A DNA stretch of 64,000 nt from Diphasiastrum complanatum (lineage: Eukaryota > Streptophyta > Lycopodiopsida > Lycopodiales > Lycopodiaceae). The DNA is taken from NCBI GenBank assembly GCA_029204225.1, contig CM055101.1, positions 3,050,363-3,114,362 on the forward strand, given 5' to 3'. Position 1 is the stretch's first letter, and each line of letters starts with the position of its first letter. Below are positions 33,637 through 44,757 of this stretch, piece after piece. The notes beneath the pieces are model-generated. The model was not told where the DNA came from. It did not search any database and saw only the letters and a program-made list of their open reading frames with translations. Position numbers and translations under genes: made by a program.

Positions 33637-33915
33637 ATGTACCATAACGGTTCGCCCTTCAAGGACAACCTGCAAGGGGCACGACACAGGTCTGGCATTA
33701 TCGACATGTTCGAGTGTCACACATCACCATCCTAGGTGGTAACGTGCCACCGACAAGACTGTGCTTGACGGGACCCACTGTGCTATGCCTATATAGTGGT
33801 GGGGTTTTCCTCTTTCCTTTAACTTAGTCTACCCGAGAGTTGGTGGATGGAGAGCACGTGGATGAGCCAGGATGTATCTCTAGGCCAGGAGTGTGCTAGG
33901 GAGAGCTAAGCACGA
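33637..33915 (+). repeat. Diverged gypsy LTR, partial
   Basis: Starts TGTTATGTACCATAACGG and follows the 9863-10362 LTR with many substitutions, including an intact CTATATAGTGG TATA region near 33788. It lacks the 3' half. No integrase precedes it, so it is a solo or truncated LTR from an older insertion. Confidence 0.65.
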
Positions 33916-34014
33916 TGGTTGGAGGTATCACAAGAACACATGTAGCAAATATCCACGCACCACGCAAGTGTCATTTCCGACAGCAGATCGGCCGGATGTC
34001 GTGAAATTCAAACC

Positions 34015-34391
34015 GCATGGATTATCCATGCCAACTCCGACAACCGGCAGCTGGGCAAACCTCCGACAACGGTGCCGGAAATGGAAATTTTAATTTCGCG
34101 TGGATAATCCACGCCATAGTAAAAAAATTCTAAAAAAGGCTCAGCTTTCACGTGGATACCCCGTGGATATCACGTGGATAATTATCCACGCGTGGATAAT
34201 CCACGCGAAATTTTTTTTTCTACACGCAAAATTTAGAGAGCTGGGGCCGTGGATAAATTTTTTTTTCTATCCATGCGGTATCCACGCAATTAAGTTTCTG
34301 GATTTCGCATGGATTATCCACGCGTGGATAATCCACGCAAATTTTTTTGACCAAAAAAAAAACATTTGGCGCGAACCAAAATGTGGTTCGC
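34015..34391. repeat. Palindromic repeat tract (GTGGATAATCCAC family)
   Basis: A cluster of inverted motifs: GCATGGATTATCCATGC (34015-34031), GCGTGGATAATCCACGC (34098-34114 and 34190-34206), the perfect palindrome CGTGGATAATTATCCACG (34173-34190), a two-arm repeat at 34307-34338 and GCGAACCAAAATGTGGTTCGC (34371-34391), plus single arms. The 100-codon open frame across it is a by-product of the repeats (it reads AWIIHAWIIHA). Lying 1.5 kb before a CACTA transposase, it resembles the subterminal motif arrays that En/Spm-type transposases bind; that role is inference. Confidence 0.7.
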
Positions 34392-34399
34392 TCCTAAAC

Positions 34400-35060
34400 T
34401 AGAGATCGACTTTCTTTTTTCCTGTTGTGTCAGAGAGAGAAAAAGATGAGATGGGGATGAATGTGAGTGAAAAGATTGATAGTATTTAGGGTTTTTAGTT
34501 CATTGATGGATGTTAATAGTATGTGTTTTGTGATCATAAGTTTTGAGATCTTTTTTAATTGTCATGTAGGCTTGGATATGAAAAATGAAAAAAGAGCTTT
34601 CATTGCAAAGGATTGAAAGATCAAGTGCATGCAAAAGGAAAAGCAAAGATTGCAAAGCAATGGAGATACAATAGTAAACGTAAATTCACATTTATTTTGA
34701 TTCATTTGTATTTAGTTGATAACTTAATGTGTTATCTATTGATGCATTATGTTGTGGTTTCCATTACTTTCTATTATGCATTCTAGCATGCAAATCATGT
34801 GTAAAATAGAAACATTGCATTGAATTCTTTAATAAATACATCAATAGATACATTTGCATTGAATACATCAATAGATACATTTGCATTCAAATGACTATAT
34901 ACCTGCATTCACGAATTAAAAATATATGCATTCAAAATTTTTGCAAGAATGATGTGTTGCCAAAACATTATATTGATTGATTTAAAAAAAAATACTTTGA
35001 TGAGAGAATAAATTCTCCCTTCCTACATGGCCTTCTACAAGGCCTTACATTTAATTTAAA
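34400..35060. other. AT-rich spacer, no gene recognised
   Basis: No convincing frame. A short duplication (ATACATTTGCATTGAATACATCAATAG-like) is visible at about 34846-34885. Confidence 0.4.
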
Positions 35061-35786
35061 AACCTCTACTCATCATCACTTCCTCCCTCCTCACCTCCTT
35101 CGTCTTGTAGGTGCATGTTGGTGTCCACATCTTCAAACTCCCCTTCACTCTCATTCACGTTCTCTTCCACATTTGGCTCTTCAAAAGTTTCTACATTTTC
35201 TTCCACATCCGAAGTTGTAGAGCCTCTCTACAAAATAGAATCAAAGATTCAATTAAATTGAGATTAAACTTACTTGTAAACCACAAAGTAAACAATCACA
35301 AAACAATAAAGGTTAAGAGTTTACGATTGGAAACAATCCATGAGATTCCATAAAAGCCTTAAGGCCGGCATATCCATCATCGTAACCTTGTTTGTACTTC
35401 GCGATGGTCATGTGTCTTCCAAAATCACTAAGCTACATTCAACAAAAAAAACATAGTTTAGCAATACAATATAGTTTAGCAATAAAAAACATTGACAATC
35501 TCACTACAAAAATAGAATCATAGTAAAAACTATTGCACTTACAAATTGGGCCTCTAGATTGTCATGTTTACTTTGGCCATGTTTTAAGAGCTTCTCGGCG
35601 GTGGCCTTACGTTGTTGTTCATACTTTTGGTTTGCAACAATTCTTCTTTCACCTTCCTCCAATCCCTTTTGGAGCACCATCCAGGCTTCGTGGGATTCTT
35701 GGGATTCCTCACGGCTCTTCTCATCAATTGCCTTTTGTTTTGAATCCAAAGGCACATTGTATTCAAGGCTTAAGTCCTACTAAAAG
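35061..35786 (-). CDS. Three-exon minus-strand gene model, CACTA-associated, function unknown
   Basis: Three exons fit together in one frame on the minus strand. The first (about 35775-35544) begins after an acceptor TTTTAGTAG, encodes a Lys/Glu-rich, probably coiled-coil segment (AWMVLQKGLEEGERR, QQRKATAEKLLKHGQSKHDN) and ends at a TTT|GTAAGT donor. The second (about 35433-35331) encodes LSDFGRHMTIAKYKQGYDDG and ends at ATC|GTAAAC. The third (about 35230-35061), after TTTTGTAG, encodes an acidic tail (NVETFEEPNVEENVNESEGE, EGGSDDE) and a stop. All junctions are phase 0. The start is not found; an upstream exon would run towards the divergent transposase at 35897. I do not recognise the family. 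Confidence 0.5.
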
Positions 35787-35896
35787 CATTGGATTGAGGG
35801 AATTCAGAATATAAAGTCTCTATTATTTTATTTTTGTCTTCAAGCGATTAGGAGGACCAATTGATCATGTAATCTTTACCAGACGAGGCACGAAAG

Positions 35897-36616
35897 ATGT
35901 CGTCTAACATCGGGATGGACTACAAGCAATATCATGCATGTCCAAAAGATTGTATTTTATATCGAGGAAGGTACGAATCACTCAAGAAATGTCCCATTTG
36001 TGATACTCCTCGATATAGAGATAATTTGCAAGGGGCAACCATTATGTGCAAAGTTTTAGGATATTTTCCAGTAATTCCATGATTGCAACATTTATTTCGT
36101 TGTAAATCTCTTGCACAACTTATGGACTGGCATGCACACCATACCTCTACGGATGGGATGATGAGGGTACCTTCAGATTCACCTGCATGGAAACACATCA
36201 ACAAAGAGTATCCAAGCATTGCCAATGAGTCAAGAAATGTGAGATTTGGTCTTGCAACAGATGGTGTGAACCCCTTTGGTGTACGAGCAACTATGTGGTC
36301 CATTTGGCTTTTTTGCTTTGTAAATTATAATATTCCTCCTTGGTTGAGTAGAAAAAATGGACATATCATGTTGGCACTTCTAATTCCTGGCCAACGCAAG
36401 GTTAAGAACATGGATGTATATCTTGAGCCGCTTATTGACGAGTTGGAAGATTTGTGGAAGGGGATAAAAGCATATGACATTTCGCGCCCCTTACATTAGA
36501 GGGAGTTTACACTACATGCCATTGTAATGTGGACAATGCATGACTATCCAACAAAAGAGAGACAAAAAATATCAAACGCGGAATGGGACTTTGTAAGAGG
36601 ATGCGAATGGAAGGTA
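35897..36616 (+). pseudogene. CACTA (En/Spm) transposase TNP2, N-terminal part
   Basis: Plus-strand blocks typical of the Transposase_21/TNP2 family: YHACPKDCILYRGRYESLKK with CPICDTPRY (zinc-like Cys pairs), FRCKSLAQLMDWHA, the hallmark NVRFGLATDGVNPFG, YNIPPWLSRKNGHIMLALLI and MDVYLEPLIDELEDLWKGI. In-frame stops at about 36080 and 36497 break it. It ends at FVRGCEWK followed by GTATTA, a possible splice donor. The central domain of the normal protein (around 700-1000 residues) is missing. Confidence 0.85.
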
Positions 36617-36739
36617 TTATTCTTTAGATACTTTATTATTAAAACATTCTTGTTTATAACAATATTTGTTTAATCATTTTGAAACACCATGTTTATTCAC
36701 AATGATTATTTATGAGATTCATGTTTGTCATGTGGCAGT

Positions 36740-37508
36740 GCAAAATGTATAATGCTATATGGGCTTTTGGTTTCCACTTTCGTGTTGAAAGGATTGATAA
36801 CAAGAGACGCACACACGATTGTGGTGTAATAGCATCTTTCCAACAAGAAAGTCAAAGCAGTGCATGAGATCGGAATCCCATCTCAGGAGACATAGAATAT
36901 GTAGGATCTATACAAATAATTTATGATGTGTTATTTGGTCAAAGTGGACACTATTTTTTATTTGATGTGAAATGGTTCAAGGTAGTTTGTAGAGGGCCAA
37001 ATGCAACCGTAAAATCAGATCCAAGTGGATTTTTTGTGATTGATTCATCAAAATTGAGCATGGAGTCCTTTGACACACTGGTGTTGCCTCGTCACTGTGA
37101 GCAGGTGCACATGCTATGCTATCATGTTTTTCAATTTATTGCAAGTGACTAGTATTTGAGTTTTTGATATGTTCTAAAATAGTGATTTTTGCAGGTGTCT
37201 TTTCAACTAGATCGACTAAACAAGATATGGTGGTTTGTAGCTCAAGTTGAACCACGTTCACGACAAGTATTTGAGGGTGCAAATGTTGAGAATGAAATGG
37301 AAAACCTTCATTTTAAGTATGAGATTGAGCTACCTAGAGATGTAGTAAATCGTCAAACTATACTTGAAGCACCCACTTCCATAGATGTTGAGAATAGAAA
37401 TTCTAATAGCTAGGATGATGAAATAATTTTTGAAAGTGAGAGTGATGATGAAAATCATCTAAGAGGAGACTCCAGTCAACTACAACAAGATCGAAACAAA
37501 TTTAGTTA
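36740..37508 (+). pseudogene. DUF4216 domain, C-terminal part of the CACTA protein
   Basis: FHFRVERIDNKRRTHDCGVI, GQSGHYFLFDVKWFKVVCRG and SGFFVIDSSKLSMESFDTLV match DUF4216, the domain that accompanies TNP2 in plant CACTA elements. An intron fits: GAGCAG|GTGCAC (37105) to TTTTGCAG|GTGTCT (37195), joining ...RHCEQ to VSFQLDRLNKIWWFVAQVEP, as the family expects. The protein continues to an acidic end with a stop inside NRNSNS (37411). A stop also lies at about 36865. Confidence 0.75.
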
Positions 37509-38040
37509 AAATTTGTTCCATCTTTAGACCAATCACATGTTCAACATGTTTTTAACTACGTGTTGCACACGCCGATCCATTCATGAGCATGACCAGTTAC
37601 CAGTACCAACATCTCCACCAACCGATTTTTGGGGGGAGAGAGAGTGGATATGCTTGGATCCATTGGAGCAGCCACATAGCAATAACACCCAGCAAGATCG
37701 ACAGCCAAGGTCACAAGTAGACAAGGCTAAAGAAGGCAGATGGGTAATCCAAAGAGACTCAATCAGAAGAAGTACCTCATTCATGACGAAGATCTTCAGA
37801 ATGGGAAATACAAGCATTGGAAAATCAGTCTCCTTCTTCAACCAACCTCTTGCCATACTTCTGTGCCCATTCTCATGTCTATCGTCCACACCATCTACCG
37901 TTGTCACCAACACCCTTCCTTCCATCTGTTTGTTTATCATCAGTAGACTGTTCTTCTGAGAAATTCCCAGTTTTGATAGTCTTACCGAAGCGGCCAAAAG
38001 ATCATTACAAATGTCTTGCAAAGACTAACCACCACCTACA
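37509..38040 (+). other. Open region, product not recognised
   Basis: A 140-codon plus-strand frame (37537-37959) and an overlapping 146-codon minus-strand frame are both open, with no domain recognised in either. Proximity suggests the 3' end of the CACTA element, but no matching subterminal palindromes or terminal inverted repeat were found here. Confidence 0.3.
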
Positions 38041-38480
38041 ATGGTTGATCATCCAAAAGAAGACCTAAGAAGTAGGCGAAGCAGCTAGAAGAAATAAAGA
38101 GAAAGATTCAAGAAGCTGAGGAGGAAAGGACAAAACTTAAGCAACAGTTGAGTCAGATCAGTCTTGATCAAAAGAAACTCTCTGGAGCAATGATAGTTGA
38201 ATCCTTTCTTATAAAGCCCAAAGAGATCCAAAAGTAACGGATCAAAAGAAAGAGATGCAGAAAAAAATGAAAGATGAAGACACCTGTGAACCTGCAAATA
38301 AAGCAAGCTCCTCACCCAGCAAGTGGTGGTCAAAGCTCGACATTGCAAGGGTCCAAGGCTGCAACTGTAGAACTATCAGTTCCTTCACCCTTCCACTAAG
38401 CCTTCATCATGTTTCCTTATCGTTATCAAACCGTCCACCCAAATTTTTTCCTACCACCAATTTCTTGATGATGAGTCCAT
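38041..38480 (+). pseudogene. Coiled-coil protein remnant
   Basis: A plus-strand frame (about 38075-38236) reads KQLEEIKRKIQEAEEERTKL and KQQLSQISLDQKKLSGAMIV, a strongly heptad-like segment, with stops on either side. It could be a retroelement Gag coiled coil or a host-gene fragment; neither can be chosen. Confidence 0.35.
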
Positions 38481-40680
38481 CCCCTTGAGACTGATAACCA
38501 AAGTTTGTGCAACCTACTAGATCGAAGATTTTTCTTAAGACTGGAACTTCGACTAAGAGAAGAACCACGAAAATATCTAGAAGAAAATGGAGGATACAGA
38601 CTCCCAGAAGATAGAATTTGCCAAGAAACCAAAGATGAAACCGTCAATGACAGATACAAGTGACAAAACAAGGAGACACATGGAAAGCACTCGAGCATGC
38701 AAGTTGTGAAGCTGCTGAGAGCTCTCCAATTTTGAGAATGTCAACCAATTGCAGCAATAAGACATTCTGGTTAAACTACGACAATTCATAAAAAAACAAT
38801 TTTTGTGATAAAGACTGGCGACAATAAGCACTTAGTTTTATGAAAGCGAACGAGGATCTATGCTTTTCCAAGTGACGATCGAAGATGCCAATGCAAAACG
38901 AAGTGACATCATCCAATATGAGCTGTAGTGGGTCCTACAACACATTAGGGGTGGGATGATGTTGACTGATTCTGACGAATCCCCAAGATACTCGGACAGA
39001 GTAACTCAAGAGCACCTCTCACCTTAGACCGAGGAGGTCTCTAAAAAGACGAGACTAGTGAAGATTGAGAGCCGAGTATGAGAGCCGAGAAATACTAGCT
39101 AGGAAAGACATGCAAGAACTGTGTAAGTCTCATGGTGAATCCCGGAAGATGGAATGACCATGTAGGAACTAGTATTTATAGGAAAATGTAATAAATGCAA
39201 GTAGACCTCTCTTAAAGAAAGTAGAGTGAGACACCTTTTGATGGTGACCTCTAGTGGAGAGAATTATTCCACTTGTAATTTGTGAAATGTGGAAATTCCA
39301 CTAGGATGCCGCCTAATAAGCCTTCTTGCTTATTTAAGAAACTCCCTTGTTGTGTAGAGGAGCTTTTCGAGAATTGTATCAAGTCCATGCTGAAATGAGA
39401 AGAGCCTCCATGAGTTAGATGCATCCATTGAGCTCCTTGATCAAGATGGTTTTCTTGAGTGATGCCGCTATGATCATGTCCTTCCATTCATTGTGTGTGG
39501 TTGTGGACTGTAGAGTGGATTAGATTTGCTGTTTTTGTAGAGTGGAATAGATTTCTTGTTTTCTTGTGGATTAATGTAGGAATCAGCATTCAGGTAAACT
39601 AAATAGGCTAGATCTGTGGTGTAAATCTTGCATATCCTCTAACATTCTAGTTCTTGATGTTCTTGGGATGTCCAATAAACAAAAGATTGGTTGGTATCTT
39701 GATTCTTGGACTTCTAACATGCTGTAGATTAGTTTTGTTTCTTATTTTGTCAATTTATGCAAGTGTAGCTCAGTGTTAGTAAAATACAGGCTCTGATTCA
39801 GTCCGTTTTAAGTGTAGGTAGCTGTAGACACGACTGAATGTTCATTTGGGTTGCATGTTGATCTTTGAATGAGCGTTCTTGGCTTGCATCACTGTTAGAA
39901 TGTAAGTGCAAACTAGCATGCAATTCAACCTATTTTGCATCTAATTGGCAAGAGCTTTCGAACATCACAATAAAACTAGAAATAATTGATCTTCACATCC
40001 TGTCACACACGTGGAAAGTATAATACTTTGTTCAGATTCAGATCTATTCATTAGACACAAAAAATACCACATTCATCATTCATCAATTCCTCATTAAAGA
40101 GCAAACTTGCCAAAATCATCATCTCTTGATAATCTCTCAAATTATGTACAAAATGAGCTATCAGTCCATATGAAATGATCTCGGATATGAAATTAGGTAG
40201 AGTGCCATTAGGGGTAGACTCTAAACCCCTGGCTATCAAAGGCTTAGATCATGCATAATTACCCTCTTGGTAGCTCGAGTCAACTCTCTTACAAAAGTAG
40301 GTGGCCGACCTCATCAAAAATCTCAAATCTAGGAACGTCATGATATAATTCACTTTAGAAAAGTATGAGTGGGTTCTTAGGTAGCCAACCTGTGAGTTTT
40401 TCTTTTGATGACTGTTTGACGACCGTTCTATGCATAATTTTATTAATGCTAAGTTGGTGCAGAAGTTGCAATTGGCAACTGCACCAAGTGACCACAATGG
40501 TGGGGAGCAGCAGGTCTAGTAGCTCTTTGTCCCCCACGTGTCGTTGAAGATTTAGGGCTATGTAGATAATTTATCTTTTCATGTTATGAATTTTTCTAAG
40601 GTAATTTTAATTCTATGTAAAGAGTGGTTTTATGCTAGGAATGAGTCCTTAAAAAAAATTATGTTTCTCATAGTATCTCT
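38481..40680. other. Non-coding or unrecognised DNA
   Basis: No known domain. Two short inverted motifs stand out, GTGGAGAGAATTATTCCAC (about 39253-39271) and GTGGAAATTCCAC (about 39289-39301). Short frames on both strands overlap and are not supported. Confidence 0.35.
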
Positions 40681-40689
40681 TTCTTGCAT

Positions 40690-41345
40690 AGTGACTCATT
40701 GGTTTGTATTAAAGGTGATGAGCCTGATCTACCTTTTGTAACTGCTCATAAGGCTAATCAATGTAGTTTGGATTTTGAGTATTATTCATATTTATGTCAT
40801 CTGGAAGATGAATCGCACATGGATGCTTTTAGTACTCATAATTTCAATGTTGATGTTTCATCTTTTCCTAAAGAATTGTCTTTTTTAGATGTTAATCTAT
40901 AATCTTCGCCTGAGGGCAAAATTTTTAAGAGAATTAGGAAGGAAAATACTAATATATTCTTTGAGCAGTTGCCTAAGGGTCTTTTCCCCTCACGGGGAGT
41001 AGACCATCATATAGATCTTCTTCCCGATAGCTCTCCTGTATCGTTTTTACCCTACAAGATGAGACGGAAGGAAGAAGACGAAGTTGCTAGTCAACTTAAA
41101 GAGTTATTACGTAAGGGTCATATTATACCCAGTAAGTCCTCTTTGGGAGCTCCTATTTTGTTAATCGGCAAGAAAGACAATGGTATTCATCTTTGTGTCG
41201 ATTAGAAAAAGCTTAATAAAATGACTATTAAGAACCGTTATCCCTTACCTCAGATGGATGACCTAACGGACCAATTGAATGGTGCTAAGTATTTCACCAA
41301 ATTGGACCTTAGGTCAGGGTGTTTCCAAAGCGTGCCTCTAGTCGA
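40690..41345 (+). pseudogene. Ty3/gypsy reverse transcriptase, N-terminal half
   Basis: Blocks: FFEQLPKGLFPSRGVDHHID, PYKMRRKEEDEVASQLKELL, GHIIPSKSSLGAPILLIGKK, HLCVD followed by a stop where Tyr is usual (CVDYR), [20 protein letters not shown] and [14 protein letters not shown] (the first catalytic Asp region). It stops just after this block, before the YLDD motif. A preceding frame (40684-40902) may be the protease-RT linker. Confidence 0.85.
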
Positions 41346-41384
41346 TGGACTACTTGACAACAAGTCAGACGAAGAATTTGCTAT

Positions 41385-41613
41385 TACTCAGCAATAACAA
41401 ATCCAAGGACTAGATCATCAGCCGATGCCACTTCCTCCAAGAAGATCAAACCGAGTGCACACATACCCCACGAGGTACATTCTTGAGTTTGCATGTCTTT
41501 TAATGCAAGAGTCGACTACTATCGAAAAGGCTTTTCTTTTATTACCCTTTTTAGTTTTTCTTTTGGCTTTCTTCACTCCCTTAAGAAAATTTGTTAGAGA
41601 CAATGCAATTTAG
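41385..41613 (+). pseudogene. Copia integrase-RT linker fragment
   Basis: PPRRSNRVHTYPTRYI is typical of the copia linker just before RT ('RRS.R...P.RY'). It is joined directly to the gypsy RT above, and the following 40 codons of hydrophobic frame are unrecognised. Confidence 0.5.
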
Positions 41614-41699
41614 GCATAGTCTTTAATGAATTTATGAAAAAACCCTGTGAAGCCCAAAAAAATTTAACTTCCCTAATGGTTTTTAGGGCCAAGTACGAA

Positions 41700-42003
41700 C
41701 TTTTTGGACCTTATCGTATCGATCTCTAGACTCGATCGAAAACGATATGTCCCAAATACTTGAGCCTTGTTTGAATTAGCTCACACTTAGACTCCTTAGC
41801 ATAAAGCTTTGCTTGCCTTAGATTATCTAAGATTGTATGCAAATGCGCCTCGTGCTCCTCAAGAGTCTTACTGTAAATCAATATGTCATCAAACAATACC
41901 ACGAGAAACTTCCTTAGATATGGACGAAGAATATCGTTCATCATCTGTTGGAAGGTTGTTGGGGTATTAGTTAGACCAAGAGTAAAACTAAAAATTTGTA
42001 ATA
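41700..42003 (-). pseudogene. Ty3/gypsy reverse transcriptase, palm/thumb part, reverse
   Basis: Minus strand: FTLGLTNTPTTFQQMMNDIL, FLVVLFDDILIYSKTLEEHE (the catalytic FDD), HLHTILDNLRQAKLYAKESK and YLGHIVFD. It is open from about 42000 to 41726. It supplies the RT half that the 40690-41345 fragment lacks, but on the opposite strand. Confidence 0.85.
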
Positions 42004-42843
42004 GCTAGAATGAAAACCAGTTTAGCCAAAGGCTCGAATTGTCATATCGGAGGCAGAGGCATCGAAGGTTCGCATGGAACTTTGCCTTTGCCTTTGAAGT
42101 CATCAAACTGATCCTCGATAAAGACTGTATCCCTAATGAATAAAATCTGCTAGGTATCAGAGTCGTATAGCTTGTAAGTATTGTCAGATGAAGTGTATCC
42201 GATAAGGATGGTCTTGAGACCTTGGAAGTTGAATATTTTTCTCGTCTCCTTCGGGATCCGTGCATAGGCAATGCATCTGAACACACAAAGGTTCTTCATT
42301 GAAGCCTTATAACCTGTCCAGACCTCATGTGGTGTTTTGCCTATGAGGGCCTTAGTCAAACATATGTTTTGGACGTAAGTTGTAGTGGAGATAGTTTCAG
42401 CCCAGAAGCTCTTCGGCAAAGATTCATGTGTTAGCATACATTTGGCTGACTCGACCAGGGCACGATTCTTCCTCTCAGCTAAGCCATTAGATTGAGGTGA
42501 ATAAGGAGTGATAAATTGTTGTTCAATGCCTTAGCTCTGGCAGTACTCCTTGAATACGGTAGAGATGTACTCTCCACCATTGTCGAACCTCAGGCCGTTG
42601 ATTTGTTTGCCAATTTCTTTCTTTGCATGCTTCTTGAAGATTCTAAAACAATTGAAACCTTCAGATTTCTTCTTGATAAAGTACACCAAACAATCCTCTA
42701 GCAACATGCTGATGGCTTGATTTAAATGGTTTCATGGGCAGTTTATTGACTAGATAGTCTTGACAAGCAAATAATTTGACTTTCCTATCTGGATAATCGA
42801 GATCAACAACAATAGATTGTTTAGACATTTGTTGTACAAAAGA
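42004..42843 (-). pseudogene. Copia integrase, reverse
   Basis: Minus strand, in order from 42843: VVDLDYPDRKVKLFACQDYL, core pieces with stops, then MLTHESLPKSFWAETISTTT, YVQNICLTKALIGKTPHEVW, MKNLCVFRCIAYARIPKETR and LIGYTSSDNTYKLYDSDT, the copia integrase C-terminal region. More complete than the related remnant at 15320-16030; frame breaks remain in the catalytic core. Confidence 0.85.
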
Positions 42844-42854
42844 ATAATTCAGGT

Positions 42855-44092
42855 GATGTCGTGCTATACCAATAGGTTTAATATAGATTTTGTAGTGAAA
42901 AGCATCGTTCCCACAGAGGATAGCGTTGGAAAGTTATGTTTTTGGTGTAATTATGGCAGGTGGTTTCAAATGTTATTCTGGTTGTCGACAGACATTAAAA
43001 AGTAAGTATTACTTATATTTGGAATGGGTAATGTTAATGAATTCAGAACAACAATCTGGCCTCTATCGAATTGAAGGAAGCGCGTTCTACAAATGAAATG
43101 TTATCAGAGTAGTACAGCAGACTACACTCTGGCTGACTAAGGTGTCAACAAAGAATCGAGAATTGTTCAATGTATTCACGACTGCGCAGACAATTAATTA
43201 ATCGAATTCGTGAACTATTCGTTCCTAGACAATAGTCCTCAACAACTAAAGAGCACGAATGGTTTTAGAGCACGTTAGAAAATTATGTCAATGCCAATCA
43301 GGAAAAAAGATCAGAGACTCAATTCTTCAGACAGGGACTGTCATCTCATTTGTATACATACAACTTAATTCAATGATCGTGCTAGACTGCACAAAGATAG
43401 TCATTATTCGAGTGTCGAAAAGAAAGTATTTGCGACAGACGAATAAGATAATTTTAAGATAATTCTTTAGAGCATGCTTTACGGAAACACAGCAAATGAC
43501 TGTAATGCACTAGAGCGTCTGTCTGATCAGAGAGTAATTCATGAAATGTGTTAGAGATTGTTAGCAGGCTTAAGATCACTCACACTCAACAGTGCGGAGA
43601 ACAGAGATAAGAGAGAATAACTCACAAAACTCTATTCACTTCTTCAATCTCTTACATAAGCATATCTCTCTCGATGATTGAGACTGAAGTTTGAGATCGA
43701 TATATGTTCTACGGGGCGAACAAACACACCTCTTAAACAATAGGTGCGTCGCTCCCGTGAAAGGGTCTAGTTAAGAAATAAACTGAAAATACGTTCAACT
43801 ATACCATAAGAGGTATACTTAACTACGAGTTAAAGTTACTTTAGTTTAACATGTCTTTTCATAACTAGTCGTTTCGTATGGACGGCCTAGTTAAGGGTTA
43901 TCCAAGGCAATGTCTTTTCCTATTAAAGGTCTAGCCCTTAATTTATAAGGCAAGTACCTAGGAGATATATTCTCGAAAAATGACTTAGGCCTCTTTATAA
44001 TTTATACTTAACCAGCTCATATCTTCATTTTCCAGTATATTATGCCATATTTATGTTGATATTCAATTTTTGACATTTGTGTGGCATCACAT
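42855..44092 (-). repeat. Probable gypsy LTR, reverse
   Basis: On the minus strand a purine-rich GAGGAAGGGGATA directly precedes TGTGATGCCACAC (at about 44092), as at a gypsy 3' LTR start. The sequence runs about 1.2 kb to GCACGACATCA (about 42855), where copia integrase resumes. No second LTR is present to confirm the ends. No coding frame inside is convincing. Confidence 0.5.
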
Positions 44093-44470
44093 ATCCCCTT
44101 CCTCAAATATGAAACGTCCTCGTGAACATATCATCTTTATTTCGAGGATTACCCGAAAAACATTCTTGTTCGTCAGATTTTTGTTGAGGCGAAAAAAAAT
44201 ATTTCTTCATATGATTCGTCCTTTAGATATTTCTTCAGAGAATATGTGTCTTGTTGTTGCATTGAGTAGGTTGATTTCGAGAGAGAGATCAACTAGACGA
44301 AAGAGAAGAATTCATGAAAAAATCAGGCTCTATAACAAGATGAAACAAAACAAAACTTAAATGAGCTCTCAAATTGATTTACACTTATAGCCAAGTGATC
44401 GCGAAGTGAAACGAAACGAAACACAAAGCAAAAGCATTCGCGAATAAAATCGATTCATGTGGAATTCAGA
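44093..44470 (-). pseudogene. End of a gypsy polyprotein, degenerate
   Basis: Upstream (minus) of the polypurine-like tract, the translation ends in FTRTFHI / EDVSYLRKG-like frames, as commonly seen at the end of gypsy polyproteins whose last codons overlap the polypurine tract. No domain is preserved. Confidence 0.3.
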
Positions 44471-44479
44471 TATGATTGC

Positions 44480-44757
44480 TGGTCACTGACAGGGTGTTGG
44501 CAATGTACCTATGCAGTTTCCTGATGGCAAAATCAAGAATATCCCTAATGTGCTTTATGTTCCTGGACTCAAAAAGAGTTTGCTTTCTGTTGGAGTAATG
44601 GCAAATCAGCATTTTAAGGTTGAATTTGTCAAGGATGGATTCCTTATGAAGGATATGAACCACAACCATAAAGTGGTGGCGAAAGGTTATAGAGATAGTG
44701 ACTGTCGCCTTTATAAATTGGATGCTACAAGACCAGGAGAATACATCAGGAGAAAGC
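44480..44757 (+). pseudogene. Copia protease end / pre-integrase fragment
   Basis: GKIKNIPNVLYVPGLKKSLL, SVGVMANQHFKVEFVKDGFL and CRLYKLDATRP are the copia segment between protease and integrase. The 85-codon frame is open and then fuses to the gag-A C-terminal end at 44757. Confidence 0.75.

Noticed and set aside
33131-33707. Overlapping minus-strand frames with a hydrophobic stretch, possible membrane protein
   Set aside because: The frame begins inside LTR antisense, competes with two overlapping frames and has no recognisable domain.
34100-34402. 100-codon frame with AWIIHAWIIHA repeats
   Set aside because: It arises from the palindromic DNA repeat, which stays open by composition; no protein family is evident.
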